Of a stretch of 39,572 nt of DNA, positions 14,258 to 22,885 are shown piece by piece (the first letter of the stretch is position 1; each line of letters begins with the position of its first letter). The stretch lies in the NCBI GenBank assembly GCA_020060215.1, contig JAGVAP010000125.1, positions 1-39,572 of the forward strand, written 5' to 3'. Position numbers and translations under genes: made by a program. The DNA is from Deltaproteobacteria bacterium (GTDB lineage: Bacteria; Desulfobacterota; DSM-4660; Desulfatiglandales; HGW-15). The notes under the pieces were generated by a model that was not told where the DNA came from, did no database searches, and saw only the letters and a program-made list of their open reading frames with translations.

Positions 14258-15013
14258 CTAGGCCGGGTACTCTTCCACGTCCATGACCCGCATGTCATGG
14301 CCGGGAAGGACCGTTCTCGAACGGCGCACGATCTCTTCCAGGCTCCTCCAGCACGCGATGATGTCGGCAAAGCGGCCCGGGACCGTGAAAGGAAGAGAAG
14401 GGGAGGCCGGTTCCAGGTTGTCGTAGGCGAACACCGCGTCGCCGGCGATGACATGGAGCCCTTTTTCCGTATCGACCGCCACGGCCTGATGTCCCGGCGA
14501 ATGGCCGGGCGTTGGAAAGACCGTAATCCCCGGCAGGATCTCCTTCTCCCCGTCCACGGTCTCGAAGTCGATCCCCAGAAACGGGGCCTTCGTGCCCAAC
14601 GCGTGGTACTCGTAGGACTTGAAGTATGGAGGGATCGGCTCCAGGGCAAAGGCCAGTTCCGCCGCCGAGACGACGAACCGGCCGTTCCTGAACTGGTGCA
14701 GGTTGTGGCAATGGTCCCAGTGCAGGTGGGTGAAGATCACCAGCTCGATCTCCCCCGGATCCACACCGATCCTCTTCAGCTGCTCGTCCACGGCCTGGCC
14801 GGGATCCTGCCGCGAGCCATGGTGGTGCCAGTGGGCGAGCTCGGTGTGACACATGCCCGTATCCACCATCACCTTGTGGTTTCCGTCCGTGAGATACCAG
14901 CAGGTACCCGGGATCTCCACGTCGGTTCCGAGCCCGATCCCCCGGGTGACGTAAGCGCCTTTATCGACGATGATCGTACCTGTCTGAAGGGGTCTGATCC
15001 GGTACTGGCTCAT
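14258..15013 (-). CDS. MBL-fold hydrolase, N-acyl homoserine lactonase-like
   Basis: A 251-aa protein. The start is ATG 15013 with GGAGG upstream. It has the metallo-beta-lactamase zinc site: HLHWDHCHN with H96, H98, D100 and H101; H171 (PGHSPGH); D192 (GDAVF); H239 (LPGHD). The spacing and C-terminal half match the AHL-lactonase (AttM/AiiA-like) branch, which opens lactone rings. In a catabolic cluster a sugar- or acid-lactone is more likely than quorum quenching; there is no luxI/luxR nearby. It begins 17 bp after the HpsN-like dehydrogenase, whose oxidation product could be a lactone. Confidence 0.85.
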   Translation of the reverse strand: MSQYRIRPLQTGTIIVDKGAYVTRGIGLGTDVEIPGTCWYLTDGNHKVMVDTGMCHTELAHWHHHGSRQDPGQAVDEQLKRIGVDPGEIELVIFTHLHWDHCHNLHQFRNGRFVVSAAELAFALEPIPPYFKSYEYHALGTKAPFLGIDFETVDGEKEILPGITVFPTPGHSPGHQAVAVDTEKGLHVIAGDAVFAYDNLEPASPSLPFTVPGRFADIIACWRSLEEIVRRSRTVLPGHDMRVMDVEEYPA

Positions 15014-15030
15014 TCGCTTTCCTCCGCCTC

Positions 15031-16302
15031 TCATCTCCCGTACTTGTCTACGCGCACCTTGCAGCTCAACCCGTGGGCGAGCATGTTTTCGTAGTTGCAG
15101 GCCCGCTCGCAGACCGCCGCGATCTTTGCGGAGGCCGCGACCGTGGAATACTGGTAGGTCACCACCTTCAGGAATTTGCCCACGTAGAGGCCTCCCGTGT
15201 ACCTTGCGGCGCGCATGGTGGGCAGCACGTGGTTGGTCCCGATGGTCTTGTCCCCATAGGCCACGGTGGTCTCCTCGCCCAGGAAGAGGGAGCCGTAGTT
15301 CCTGCAGTGATCGAGGTAGTACCGCCAATCCCGCGTCTGGATCTCCAGGTGTTCCGGGGCCCAGGAGTCGCAGTATTCCACGGCCTCTTCAGGGGAATCC
15401 ACCACGACCGCCTCGCCGTTGTCCCGCCAGGCGACTGCGGCCACGTCGCGGGTCGGAAGGGTCTGGAGCTGCCGGTCGATCTCCGCAAGGGTCTTCTCGG
15501 CCGCCCCTTTGGAGAGCGAAACCAGGGACTGTCTGGCATTGGGGTCGTGCTCGGCCTGGCCGAGGATATCCGCCGCGACGATCACCGGATCCGCACCATC
15601 ATCGATGACGACCTGGATCTCCGTGGGGCCGGCCACCAGATCCACGCCCACATGGCCGAAGAGCTGGCGTTTGGCCTCGGCCACATACTGGTTCCCGGCG
15701 CCTACGATCATGTCCACAGGTTTCAGTCCTTCCATGCCATAGGCCATCGCAGCCAGCCCGTGGACGCCGCCCATGCAATAGATCTCGTCGGCCCCGGCCG
15801 CGGCCATGGAATACAGGGTGGCGGGGTGAATCCCCTGGCCCCTGGTCGGCGGCGTGCAGGCCACGACCCGAGGGACCCCCGCCACCTTGGGGGTGATGAT
15901 GGTCATGTGCGCGGAGGCGAGCATGGGGTATCGTCCGCCCGGGATGTAGGAGCCGCTGCTTGCGACCGGAATGATCTTCTGGCCCAGGTGGACGCCGGGG
16001 AGGGTCTCGGTCTCGAAGCCGACGATGACCTCCCTCTGCTTCAGGGCGAAGTTCCGGATCTGCTCCTGGCAGAAATCGATGTCTTCCCGCTCCCGGACCG
16101 AGAGGCTCTTTTTCGCATGCTCGATCTCTTCGCCGGATACCCCGAACCGGACCGGATCCCACCGGTCGAACTTCTTCGAGTAGTAGCGGACGGCCGGCTC
16201 CCCCTCGCTGCGGACCCGTTCGATGATCTCCCTGACCGCATCGGTGACGGATTTCAGGTCCTGTTCCACCCTCTCCTTGGCCTTCTTCAGGTAGAGCGCC
16301 AT
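15031..16302 (-). CDS. HpsN-like (sulfopropanediol/histidinol dehydrogenase family) enzyme (paralogue 2)
   Basis: A 423-aa protein. The start at 16302 has GGAGG. It is a HisD-family four-electron dehydrogenase with the zinc ligands Q249, H252, D351 and H410 and the catalytic pair E317-H318. The GSYIPGGRYPMLASAHMT segment and the C-terminal Cys-rich end (CERACNYENMLAHGLSC) recall HpsN, which turns 2,3-dihydroxypropane-1-sulfonate into sulfolactate. The absence of any his operon supports a catabolic role. It is clearly not a recent duplicate of the 7088-8371 gene: the two differ throughout but share every catalytic residue. Its neighbours are a cyclase upstream and a lactonase, ComB-like and UPF0261 genes downstream. 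Confidence 0.85.
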   Translation of the reverse strand: MALYLKKAKERVEQDLKSVTDAVREIIERVRSEGEPAVRYYSKKFDRWDPVRFGVSGEEIEHAKKSLSVREREDIDFCQEQIRNFALKQREVIVGFETETLPGVHLGQKIIPVASSGSYIPGGRYPMLASAHMTIITPKVAGVPRVVACTPPTRGQGIHPATLYSMAAAGADEIYCMGGVHGLAAMAYGMEGLKPVDMIVGAGNQYVAEAKRQLFGHVGVDLVAGPTEIQVVIDDGADPVIVAADILGQAEHDPNARQSLVSLSKGAAEKTLAEIDRQLQTLPTRDVAAVAWRDNGEAVVVDSPEEAVEYCDSWAPEHLEIQTRDWRYYLDHCRNYGSLFLGEETTVAYGDKTIGTNHVLPTMRAARYTGGLYVGKFLKVVTYQYSTVAASAKIAAVCERACNYENMLAHGLSCKVRVDKYGR

Positions 16303-16313
16303 TTCTTCCTCCC

Positions 16314-16400
16314 TGCCGCCAAATCCCCCCTGGCCCCCCTTTACCCAGGGGGGAACCTGGGTCCCAAAAGGTTTGCCGCCAAATCCCCCGTGGCGCCCTT
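16314..16400. repeat. AAATCCCCC-type dispersed repeat with hairpin
   Basis: TGCCGCCAAATCCCCC occurs twice, exactly, at 16314-16329 and 16374-16389. Between them CCCCCCT (16334-16340) and AGGGGGG (16347-16353) form a 7-bp hairpin with a 6-base loop. It lies 12 bp upstream of the start codon of the HpsN-like gene and could act as a terminator or attenuator in the 295-bp gap after the cyclase gene. Confidence 0.6.
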
Positions 16401-16438
16401 CCGTAAGCGCTCATCCGGAGATGACCCTTGCGAATTCG

Positions 16439-16570
16439 CGCGATCAGCGATCAGCCATCAGCGGTCAGGCAAGGGACCTGATTGCAGAAGTGAAGCTGAT
16501 CGCTCGACGCTGACGGCCGAAAGCTCCATCCGGACATCCCCACTCCGGACGGCCGCCTTTTAAAGGGGGA
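16439..16570. repeat. GATCAGC/CTGACGG relics in the gap before the HpsN-like gene
   Basis: The plus strand has closely spaced GATCAGC, CATCAGCGGTCAGG, GCTGATCGCTCGACGCTGACGGCCGAAAGC phrases, then CCTTTTAAAGGGGG near 16555-16570. The same wording (GCTGACGGC, TCAGCGGTCAG) recurs near 5940 and 32670-32735. These look like eroded copies of one dispersed element. No gene is visible in this gap. Confidence 0.4.
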
Positions 16571-16597
16571 AACCTCCGAACGAGCGCCTCTTCGGAT

Positions 16598-17332
16598 TCA
16601 CGACTTCAGCTCCCAAAGGGGGACCTCGCCGTCATGGAGCACGGCGACGGGTCTGATGGGAGAGCCGGTTCCCCTCCTGATCTTCAAAGGCAGGGCCATG
16701 AAGGTGAAGCGCTTTCCCACAAGCTGATCCAGGTTGCAGAGGTTCTCCATGTGGGTCACCCCCCGCTCCGCACAGACACGATGGCATGGATACTCTTTGT
16801 CGAGCCACATGTCCGGACTCGTGTTGTCCACGCCGAAGTTGATGCATCCCCGGTCGACGATGTATTCCGTCGCGTCCCTGGTCAGGCCGGGCTGATGGGT
16901 CGAATACTCCGGTTTGCCGTAGAATCGCTCAAAGTGCGCGGTATAGAACAGGACGGTGTCCCCCTTGCGGATGTCCAGCCGCCAACGCTTGAGTTCGGCC
17001 TCGATCTTGTCGGCCCCGAACTGCGTCTGCCGCGCCACCTCGCTCACGTCCAGGCAGACGGCGGAGGTGATGCACCGCTCGAGCGGGATCTCGTCGACCG
17101 ATTCCGCCTTGGGATCCCTGGAGAAGTGGAAGACGGGATCGATGTGTGTCGGTCCGTGGTCGCACAGCATGATGCCGCTGGTCTGGTAGGAGAATCCGGT
17201 CCCGATCATCCGTTCCGACTCTTCATGGGACATGTGCTCCCAGATGACCGTCTTGGCGTGGCCGGGATAGACCGGCATACCGGTGTATATCTCCTGGCTC
17301 AGATCGATGATCCTTCCTTTGATGCGGTTCAT
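16598..17332 (-). CDS. Cyclase/kynurenine formamidase-family hydrolase
   Basis: A 244-aa protein with GGAG before the start at 17332. The family metal motif HxGTHxDxPxH appears as H59-G-P-T-H63-I-D65-P-V-F-H69. Other family features are DLSQEIYTGMPVYPGH at the N-terminus and LHDGEVPLWEL at the C-terminus. Members hydrolyse formamides (KynB), cyclic diamides (isatin hydrolase) or act in polyketide cyclisation. Here it fits hydrolysis of a ring amide or lactone intermediate. It lies 15 bp downstream of an SDR. Confidence 0.85.
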   Translation of the reverse strand: MNRIKGRIIDLSQEIYTGMPVYPGHAKTVIWEHMSHEESERMIGTGFSYQTSGIMLCDHGPTHIDPVFHFSRDPKAESVDEIPLERCITSAVCLDVSEVARQTQFGADKIEAELKRWRLDIRKGDTVLFYTAHFERFYGKPEYSTHQPGLTRDATEYIVDRGCINFGVDNTSPDMWLDKEYPCHRVCAERGVTHMENLCNLDQLVGKRFTFMALPLKIRRGTGSPIRPVAVLHDGEVPLWELKS

Positions 17333-17347
17333 GATCTTCTCCTCCCC

Positions 17348-18112
17348 TCAACAGGCGGTGAACCCGCCGTCCAGCATCAGGACCGCTCCATTCACGAAGC
17401 TTGCCGCGTCCGACGACAGGTAGATGGCCGCGCCCACCATCTCCTCCGGCTGGCCCATGCGGTGGAGGGGAATCCTGTTGGTGGACCACTCCACGAAATG
17501 GGGATCGCTCAGGACCGGGTCGTTCATGGGGGTGCGCACAAAGGCGGGGCCGATCCCGTTCACCTGGACGCCGTAAGGCCCCCATTCCGTGGCCAGGCAG
17601 CGCGTGACCATCAGCATGCCCCCCTTGCTGATGCAGTAGGCGCCGATCCCGTGCTCGGCCACGAAGCTGCAATTGGAGAGGACATTGATGATCTTCCCTT
17701 TCCGGCGTTTGATCATCTCCTTGCCCACGGCCAGGGACAGGAAAAAGCTCCCCTTGAGGTTGATATCGATGGTCGAATCCCAGATCTCCTCGGTGGTCTC
17801 TTCGATCTTCCCCTTGAACAACACCGCGGCGTTGTTGACCAGGACGTCGATGGTCCCGTAGGCGGCCAGCGACTCGGAGACGATGCGGCCGTTGAAAGGA
17901 CCGTCGGAGATGTCCCCTTGAACGACAAGGGCCCGTGCGCCCTGGGCGATCACCTCCCTTTTCACCTCCTCGAGCGGCGCCAGCCTCCGTCCGACCAGGG
18001 TCAGGTCCGCGCCCGCCTGGGCCAGCCCGACGGCGATGGCTTTCCCGATCCCGGTTCCCGCTCCGGTCACGATGATCTTCTTTCCGGTAAGGTCGAATCC
18101 CTGGTATCTCAT
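17348..18112 (-). CDS. Short-chain dehydrogenase/reductase
   Basis: A 254-aa classical SDR. The start is ATG 18112 with AGGAG. The cofactor loop GAGTGIG lies near 17-23, NNA near 91-93, and the catalytic YxxxK is in YCISK. The C-terminus ends LMLDGGF, as in FabG-like enzymes. It would oxidise a secondary alcohol with NAD(P)+ or do the reverse. It is one of three SDRs in the window; this one and the next are adjacent, both 254 aa, and probably arose from an old duplication, but they differ throughout. The NIPLHRMGQPEEM segment is typical of sugar- or polyol-type SDRs. Confidence 0.85.
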   Translation of the reverse strand: MRYQGFDLTGKKIIVTGAGTGIGKAIAVGLAQAGADLTLVGRRLAPLEEVKREVIAQGARALVVQGDISDGPFNGRIVSESLAAYGTIDVLVNNAAVLFKGKIEETTEEIWDSTIDINLKGSFFLSLAVGKEMIKRRKGKIINVLSNCSFVAEHGIGAYCISKGGMLMVTRCLATEWGPYGVQVNGIGPAFVRTPMNDPVLSDPHFVEWSTNRIPLHRMGQPEEMVGAAIYLSSDAASFVNGAVLMLDGGFTAC

Positions 18113-18296
18113 CTTCTCTCCTTTCTCCTTGTCGTCCTGTTGCGGTCCCGGATTCCGAGACCGTGCTGCAATGTCCTTTCGAGGCGGATGTCGAGAAAGC
18201 CTGTTTGAAGCGGCCGAACTCGAGGACTTCCCCCCTTCGGTCGAGATGACGGGAAGTGCCTTCTCTTTTCCTCCGCCGGTCGTTTTCCACCGGGTG
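18113..18296. other. 184-bp gap between the two SDR genes
   Basis: No gene is seen here. On the minus strand it includes GTCATCTCGACCGAAGGGGGG, a phrase resembling common dispersed intergenic repeats, and a CTCGAGTTCGG segment. There is no clear terminator with a T-run. The gap interrupts the otherwise tight spacing, so the downstream SDR could have its own promoter. Confidence 0.35.
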
Positions 18297-19061
18297 TTAG
18301 TGCGCCGTCCAGCCTCCGTCGACGAGAAGGACATGTCCCGTCACCAGGTCGGAGGCGGAAGACGCCAGGTAGATGACCGCACCGAGCACGTCTTTGGTCT
18401 GCCCCACCCGGCCGAGCAGGACCTTGTTCAGGATCATTTCCTTGAATTCCTTGTCCTCCAGCGTGCGCCTGGTCATGGGGGTTTCGATGAACGTAGGGGC
18501 CACGGCGTTGACGCGGACGTTGTACGGACCCCATTCCAGGGCCAGGACCTTGGTCAACAGATTCACCCCGGCCTTGCTCGCGCAGTAGGCGGCACGCAAT
18601 CGGATGGCCACGGTGCCGGACTGGGAGCTGATGTTGATGATCTTCCCCTCTCTCTGCCGGACCATGATGCGGCCTGCGGCCTGGCAACAGAAGAAGAGGC
18701 CGGTGAGATTGCACTCGAGGACCTGGCGCCAGTCCTGATCGGTGATCTCCAGGGCCGGCTTGGGGATATTGATCCCTGCATTGTTGACCAGGATGTCGAT
18801 ACGATTGAACGCTTCCCGAACCCGTTCGACCCCGGCGCTGATCTCCGCCGGTCGGGTGAGGTCCATGGGAACGACCAGGCTGCGCCGGCCCAGGCGGCGG
18901 ATCTCCGAAGCGGTCTCTTCGAGCTCGCCGACCGTCCTGCCGGTGACGGCCACATCGGCCCCGTACCTGGCCAACCCGAGGGCCAGGTCCCGGCCTATGC
19001 CGCGACTCGCGCCGGTGACGACGGCCGTCTTACCGGTGAGTGAAAAATCGGGGAAATCCAT
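18297..19061 (-). CDS. Short-chain dehydrogenase/reductase
   Basis: A 254-aa classical SDR starting at ATG 19061, with GGAG seven bases upstream. It has GASRGIG (18-24), NNAGINIPKPALE, NISSQSG with the catalytic Ser, and YCASK. The end, LLVDGGWTAH, is FabG-like. The segment IRLRAAYCASKAGVNLLTK is typical of gluconate/2-dehydro-deoxy-acid dehydrogenases, so a hydroxy-acid substrate is plausible. The substrate is not identified. Confidence 0.85.
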   Translation of the reverse strand: MDFPDFSLTGKTAVVTGASRGIGRDLALGLARYGADVAVTGRTVGELEETASEIRRLGRRSLVVPMDLTRPAEISAGVERVREAFNRIDILVNNAGINIPKPALEITDQDWRQVLECNLTGLFFCCQAAGRIMVRQREGKIINISSQSGTVAIRLRAAYCASKAGVNLLTKVLALEWGPYNVRVNAVAPTFIETPMTRRTLEDKEFKEMILNKVLLGRVGQTKDVLGAVIYLASSASDLVTGHVLLVDGGWTAH

Positions 19062-19158
19062 AGCTGACTCCAGAGTGGTCCCGCTCTGCTCGGGTTCATT
19101 GCATCGGCGGTCTCCGGGGGGTTTCCGGACCAGGAACATCGGCAGCCCGAAAACCCCC

Positions 19159-20340
19159 TCAAACGGAGCGCGTCTCCGCCAACCGTCGTCCGAAGACCTC
19201 CAGCTGGTCGAGGTCATGACAATCCAGAAACTCGTCCGTGAAAGGCAAGGCGGTCCGCATTCCACGGTCTATGGGGCGATAGTCCGGCATCCCCAGCAGG
19301 GGATTCAGCCAGATCAACCGCTTCACCCCGGCCTTGAGGATCCTGATCTCGCGCTCCAGGAGTTCCGTCTCCCCCTGATCCCACCCGTCGCTCAGGAAGA
19401 TGCAGGTGGTGCTCGAACCCGAGTACCTGCCGCCATAGCGGCGATTGTATTCGGCCAGCGAACTCCCTATGCGCGTCCCGCCGGACCAGTGGGCCACCTC
19501 CTCCGAGATCAACCGGTATGCCGCAGCCATCTTGCGCAGACGGAAGAGGGGGGTGATGCGGGTGAGCCTGGTGCTGAAGACGAAGGTCTCCACGTGGGGG
19601 ACGTGCTTCTGGAACCCGTACAGGAACTGAAACAGGAAGCGGGCGTAGGAGTCCATGGACCCGCTCACGTCGCAGATGACCACGAACCGGTTCTTCCGGG
19701 GTCGGCGCCGCTTCTTCCTGAGGACGAGCAGCTCACCCCCCTGGCCCAGTGAATTGCGCAGGCTTCCTCTCAGGTCGATCAGCTCCCCTTTTCGGCCGCT
19801 TCGGAAGCGACGACCCATTCTCTGCCCCAGATCCCGGGTCAGGGCCATGATCAGGTTCATCACCGGTTCCGATTCTTCTTCCACCAGCTCACGAAAGTCC
19901 CTCTTGCTCAGGTCCTCGGCGGCACTGTAGGCAGGACCCTTGCATTCCGGATGTGCACCCTCACGAACCCCCCCGTCTTCCTGCAGGATCTCGAAAGGCA
20001 TGGTGATGCCGGCGGCCGCGCGATGGGGTGACCCGGGTGCGGCGAGCGTCCGGGGCCGTCTGCTGCTCCAGAACTCATCAAAGGTCGCATCAAAGATCAC
20101 CGCCTCTTCAGGACGGGAGACGAAATGGGTATAGAGGAGGATATAGACCTCTTCTCTTTCCTCGATATGAACCAGCCGCAGGCCCCGAACGGCCTCCATG
20201 ATCCGGCTCAGGGCCACGGCCAGCCCCCTTTCCCTGAGTTTCCGGGCAAAGAGCAGGACGTGGTGAACAAGGATGCCGTTGTCTCTAGACCGGTTCAAAC
20301 CCTTCACTCTCCCCAACCCCTCAGGGCCTCGTATCTTCAC
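19159..20340 (-). CDS. CoxE-like VWA-domain protein
   Basis: A 393-aa protein if it begins at GTG 20340, whose GTGA overlaps the stop of the dehydratase gene by 4 nt; GTG 20307 is an alternative. The C-terminal half is a von Willebrand A domain with a MIDAS motif, CDVSGSM with D224, S226 and S228, then GGTRIG and FLSDGWDQG. The middle has a basic stretch (KKRRRPRKNR). CoxE-type proteins work with a MoxR-type AAA+ ATPase to mature molybdenum hydroxylases, for example by cofactor sulfuration. That ATPase and such an enzyme lie just upstream in the same run of genes, so the assignment is well supported by context. Confidence 0.85.
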   Translation of the reverse strand: MKIRGPEGLGRVKGLNRSRDNGILVHHVLLFARKLRERGLAVALSRIMEAVRGLRLVHIEEREEVYILLYTHFVSRPEEAVIFDATFDEFWSSRRPRTLAAPGSPHRAAAGITMPFEILQEDGGVREGAHPECKGPAYSAAEDLSKRDFRELVEEESEPVMNLIMALTRDLGQRMGRRFRSGRKGELIDLRGSLRNSLGQGGELLVLRKKRRRPRKNRFVVICDVSGSMDSYARFLFQFLYGFQKHVPHVETFVFSTRLTRITPLFRLRKMAAAYRLISEEVAHWSGGTRIGSSLAEYNRRYGGRYSGSSTTCIFLSDGWDQGETELLEREIRILKAGVKRLIWLNPLLGMPDYRPIDRGMRTALPFTDEFLDCHDLDQLEVFGRRLAETRSV

Positions 20341-22040
20341 TCCATCAGCCTGGGCGGTATCTCCAGCACCGCCCCCCTCTCCAGAGGACCGACCAGATGC
20401 GTGTAGATCTTTCCCAGGAAACCCTTGAAAGGCGGCCGGGGAGGGGGCGGCGGACGGTCCCGCTCCCGGAGCTCTCTGTCCGGTATCTCTACCCGGATCT
20501 CCTTTCGCGGGATGCTGTAGGAGATCATATCCCCGTCCCTCACCTTCGCCAGAGGACCGCCGTCGGCCGCTTCGGGGGACACGTGCCCGATGGCCGGCCC
20601 CCGGTTCCAACCGGAAAACCTTCCGTCGGTGATCAAGGCTACGGCATGGTCCAGCTGCAGACCGCAGAGGATGGACTGAAACGTATACATCTCGCGCATC
20701 CCAGGCCCCCCTTTGGGTCCCTCGTAGCGGATGACCACGCAATCTCCCGGATGAATCCCGCCCGCCAGCAACGATTCTTTGGCCGCGTCTTCGCCGTCAA
20801 AGACCCTGGCCGGACCCCGGTGCTCCAGCATCTCCTCAGCCACGGCGGTCTGCTTGACGACGGCCCCGCCCGGCGCCAGATTCCCCTTGAGGACGGCGAT
20901 GGATCCTCTGGGGAAGACCGGATCCGCAAGGGGCCGGATCACCCGGCCGTTCGCATTCTCTCTGTCCTTGATGTTCTCACCGATGGTTCTAGTGGTGACC
21001 GTCAACGGCTCCCGGTGGATCAGGTCCCCGAGCTCCTTCATGACCGCCGGGATCCCCCCCGCCCGGTCCAGGTCCTGCATCGTGAAACGGGACCCGGCGG
21101 TAATGTCGGCGAGGTGAGGGACCCGGCTTGAGACCGTGTTCCAGAGCTCCAGGGGGAGGGAGAGGCCCAGCTCGCCGGCAATGGCGGGCAGATGGATGAC
21201 GGCATTGGTGGACCCGCCGACGGCCGAATGGACGGCCATGGCGTTTTCGAAGGACTTCATGGTCATGATACGGCTGGGCCGGAGATCTTCGGCGACCAGG
21301 TCCATGATCCGCCGCCCGGCCTCCCTGGCGAGCCTCAGGAGGGAGGATTGAACGGCGCACATGGCGCCGTTGGTCGGCAGCGACATCCCCAGGGCCTCGG
21401 TCAGACAGCACATGGTGTTGGCGGTACCCATGGTGCAGCAGGCGCCGCAGGAGGGACACACCTGGTCCTCGATCTCCTGAAAATCCCGGTCGGTGATCTT
21501 TCCGCCCTTCCAGAGGGGATACTGCTCATTGATGAACTGGGCCTCGACGGTCTTTCCCCTGTAGCGGCCGGGCAGCATATAGCCGCCGGTGACCATCAGC
21601 GCAGGCAGATCGATGCGGGAGAGGGCCATCAGCTGGGCCGGGACGATCTTGTCGCAGGTGGAGATCGCCACGATTCCGTCCACGCGCTGGGATTCGATCA
21701 TCATCTCTATGGCCGCCGCGATGATGTCCCTGCTCGGGAGGATCCAGTGCATGCCCACGGTCCCGTCGGCCAGCCCGTCGCATGCGCCGACGTGGTTGAA
21801 CTCGATGGGCATCCCCCCGGCCTGCCAGATGCCGATCTTGACGGCTTCACTGATGGAGCGGAGATGGTAGTGCCCGGGAATGAATTCGTTCCAGGAGTTG
21901 GCCACCGCGATGAAGGGCCGGTCGAGGTCCTGGTCATCGAAATGCATGGACTTGAACAGGGCCCGGCGTTCAAAATGGGAATCCTCCGGCACTTTACGGC
22001 TGTTCAGGCGCGAGCATTCAAATCTTCCGGCCATCTTCAA
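20337..22040 (-). CDS. IlvD/Edd-family dehydratase
   Basis: A 567-aa protein. It has the family's iron-sulfur and active-site features: SWNEFIPGHYHLR (49-61), ACDGLADG, STCDK with C119, and CPSCGACCTMGTANTM with C185, C188, C191 and C192. The family includes dihydroxy-acid dehydratase, 6-phosphogluconate dehydratase and sugar-acid dehydratases. With no ilv genes nearby and a catabolic setting, a sugar-acid or hydroxy-acid dehydratase is more likely than branched-chain amino acid synthesis. The proline-rich stretch RPPPPPRPP near 535 is an unusual surface insertion. It overlaps its upstream neighbour by ATGA and its downstream neighbour by GTGA, so all three are coupled. Confidence 0.85.
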   Translation of the reverse strand: MKMAGRFECSRLNSRKVPEDSHFERRALFKSMHFDDQDLDRPFIAVANSWNEFIPGHYHLRSISEAVKIGIWQAGGMPIEFNHVGACDGLADGTVGMHWILPSRDIIAAAIEMMIESQRVDGIVAISTCDKIVPAQLMALSRIDLPALMVTGGYMLPGRYRGKTVEAQFINEQYPLWKGGKITDRDFQEIEDQVCPSCGACCTMGTANTMCCLTEALGMSLPTNGAMCAVQSSLLRLAREAGRRIMDLVAEDLRPSRIMTMKSFENAMAVHSAVGGSTNAVIHLPAIAGELGLSLPLELWNTVSSRVPHLADITAGSRFTMQDLDRAGGIPAVMKELGDLIHREPLTVTTRTIGENIKDRENANGRVIRPLADPVFPRGSIAVLKGNLAPGGAVVKQTAVAEEMLEHRGPARVFDGEDAAKESLLAGGIHPGDCVVIRYEGPKGGPGMREMYTFQSILCGLQLDHAVALITDGRFSGWNRGPAIGHVSPEAADGGPLAKVRDGDMISYSIPRKEIRVEIPDRELRERDRPPPPPRPPFKGFLGKIYTHLVGPLERGAVLEIPPRLME

Positions 22041-22795
22041 TCCCTCGGTCGAGCCCTTACGAGGTTCAGGATCCTCGCGGCATTCTCGCCCATGATCTTC
22101 GACTTCTGTCTTTCGGTAATGTCCGCATCCCGGACCTTGGAGATCTCCGGTCCCGGATTGTAGGCCGGAAAATCCATGCCGAAGACGATCCGATCCTCTC
22201 CGACCATGTCCAGGGCATAGTTCAGGATGCGGTACCAGTTCTGGCTGCCGGTGGTATCCAGGATGATGTTGGGCAGGGATCCCGCAATGGCGATGGCCTC
22301 AAACCACGCCTCTTCTCCCATATGGGCCATGATGATGGTGGCCTCCGGAAATCGCCTGGCGAGGTTCCCCAGGTTGTGTGGATTGGAGTACTCATCGGCC
22401 CCGCAGTGAAAGAGCATGGGGAAGCCGAACGCGACGGCCTTCTCCATCACCCGGTCCATCAAAGGGAGGTCCGGACGATAATGGCATGCCGCCGGGTGGA
22501 ACTTCAGACCGGCCATGCCGTACTCCTCCCTGGCCTTGACCACCTCATCGACCGACTCCCTGTACCAGCGGGGATTGATCACCGAAAAGCCCAGCAGACG
22601 GCCATTGGATTTCCGGACGATGTCGGAGATGATCCTGTTCCCCTTGTCCGGCGCATTGTGAGGCTGCCACCAGGAGACACAGCGTCGGTCGATGGACCAC
22701 CGGTCCATGGAGATGAGGTGGTCTTCGACATCGACATTCTGCTTCCAATAGGCATACCAGGGATCACCGATGTGGCTGTGGATGTCTATGATCAT
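22037..22795 (-). CDS. Amidohydrolase-family TIM-barrel protein
   Basis: A 252-aa protein. The start is ATG 22795, preceded by GGAGGGG. It opens MIIDIHSHIGDP, giving the metal-binding HxH (H6, H8). Later it has GLKFHPA with a His in the second barrel strand region, FHCGADEYS, and GMDFPAYN with the terminal Asp. This is the amidohydrolase-2 branch, which includes decarboxylases (ACMSD-like), hydratases and lactonases as well as hydrolases. The substrate is unknown. The stop overlaps the dehydratase start (ATGA). Confidence 0.85.
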   Translation of the reverse strand: MIIDIHSHIGDPWYAYWKQNVDVEDHLISMDRWSIDRRCVSWWQPHNAPDKGNRIISDIVRKSNGRLLGFSVINPRWYRESVDEVVKAREEYGMAGLKFHPAACHYRPDLPLMDRVMEKAVAFGFPMLFHCGADEYSNPHNLGNLARRFPEATIIMAHMGEEAWFEAIAIAGSLPNIILDTTGSQNWYRILNYALDMVGEDRIVFGMDFPAYNPGPEISKVRDADITERQKSKIMGENAARILNLVRARPRD

Positions 22796-22807
22796 GCTCC
22801 CCTCCAT

Positions 22808-22885
22808 TTCTTGTCGTGAACGTGAGCGTGAAACGTGTAGGTGAAGGGATGAACCGGGCACGAACACGAATCACGGGCACGGTAG
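22808..22885. repeat. CGTGAACGTGAGCGTG / CACGAACACGAATCACG repeat element
   Basis: The plus strand reads GTCGTGAACGTGAGCGTG and, some 30 bases on, CGGGCACGAACACGAATCACGGGCACGG, so the halves are roughly complementary and can fold. The right half runs into the 3' end of the TIM-barrel-like gene and provides its last codons and stop. The phrase is low in complexity and resembles dispersed repeats seen in related genomes. Confidence 0.4.

Noticed and set aside
14258..15013. Quorum-quenching AHL lactonase
   Set aside because: The fold matches, but there is no luxI/luxR context and it lies in a tight catabolic run. A different lactone is more likely.
7088..16302. HisD as part of histidine biosynthesis
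   Set aside because: There are two divergent copies amid catabolic genes and no other his gene is present.
20337..22040. Dihydroxy-acid dehydratase of branched-chain amino acid synthesis
   Set aside because: No ilvB, ilvC or leu genes are near and the gene is translationally coupled to catabolic genes. The family is clear but this role is not supported.
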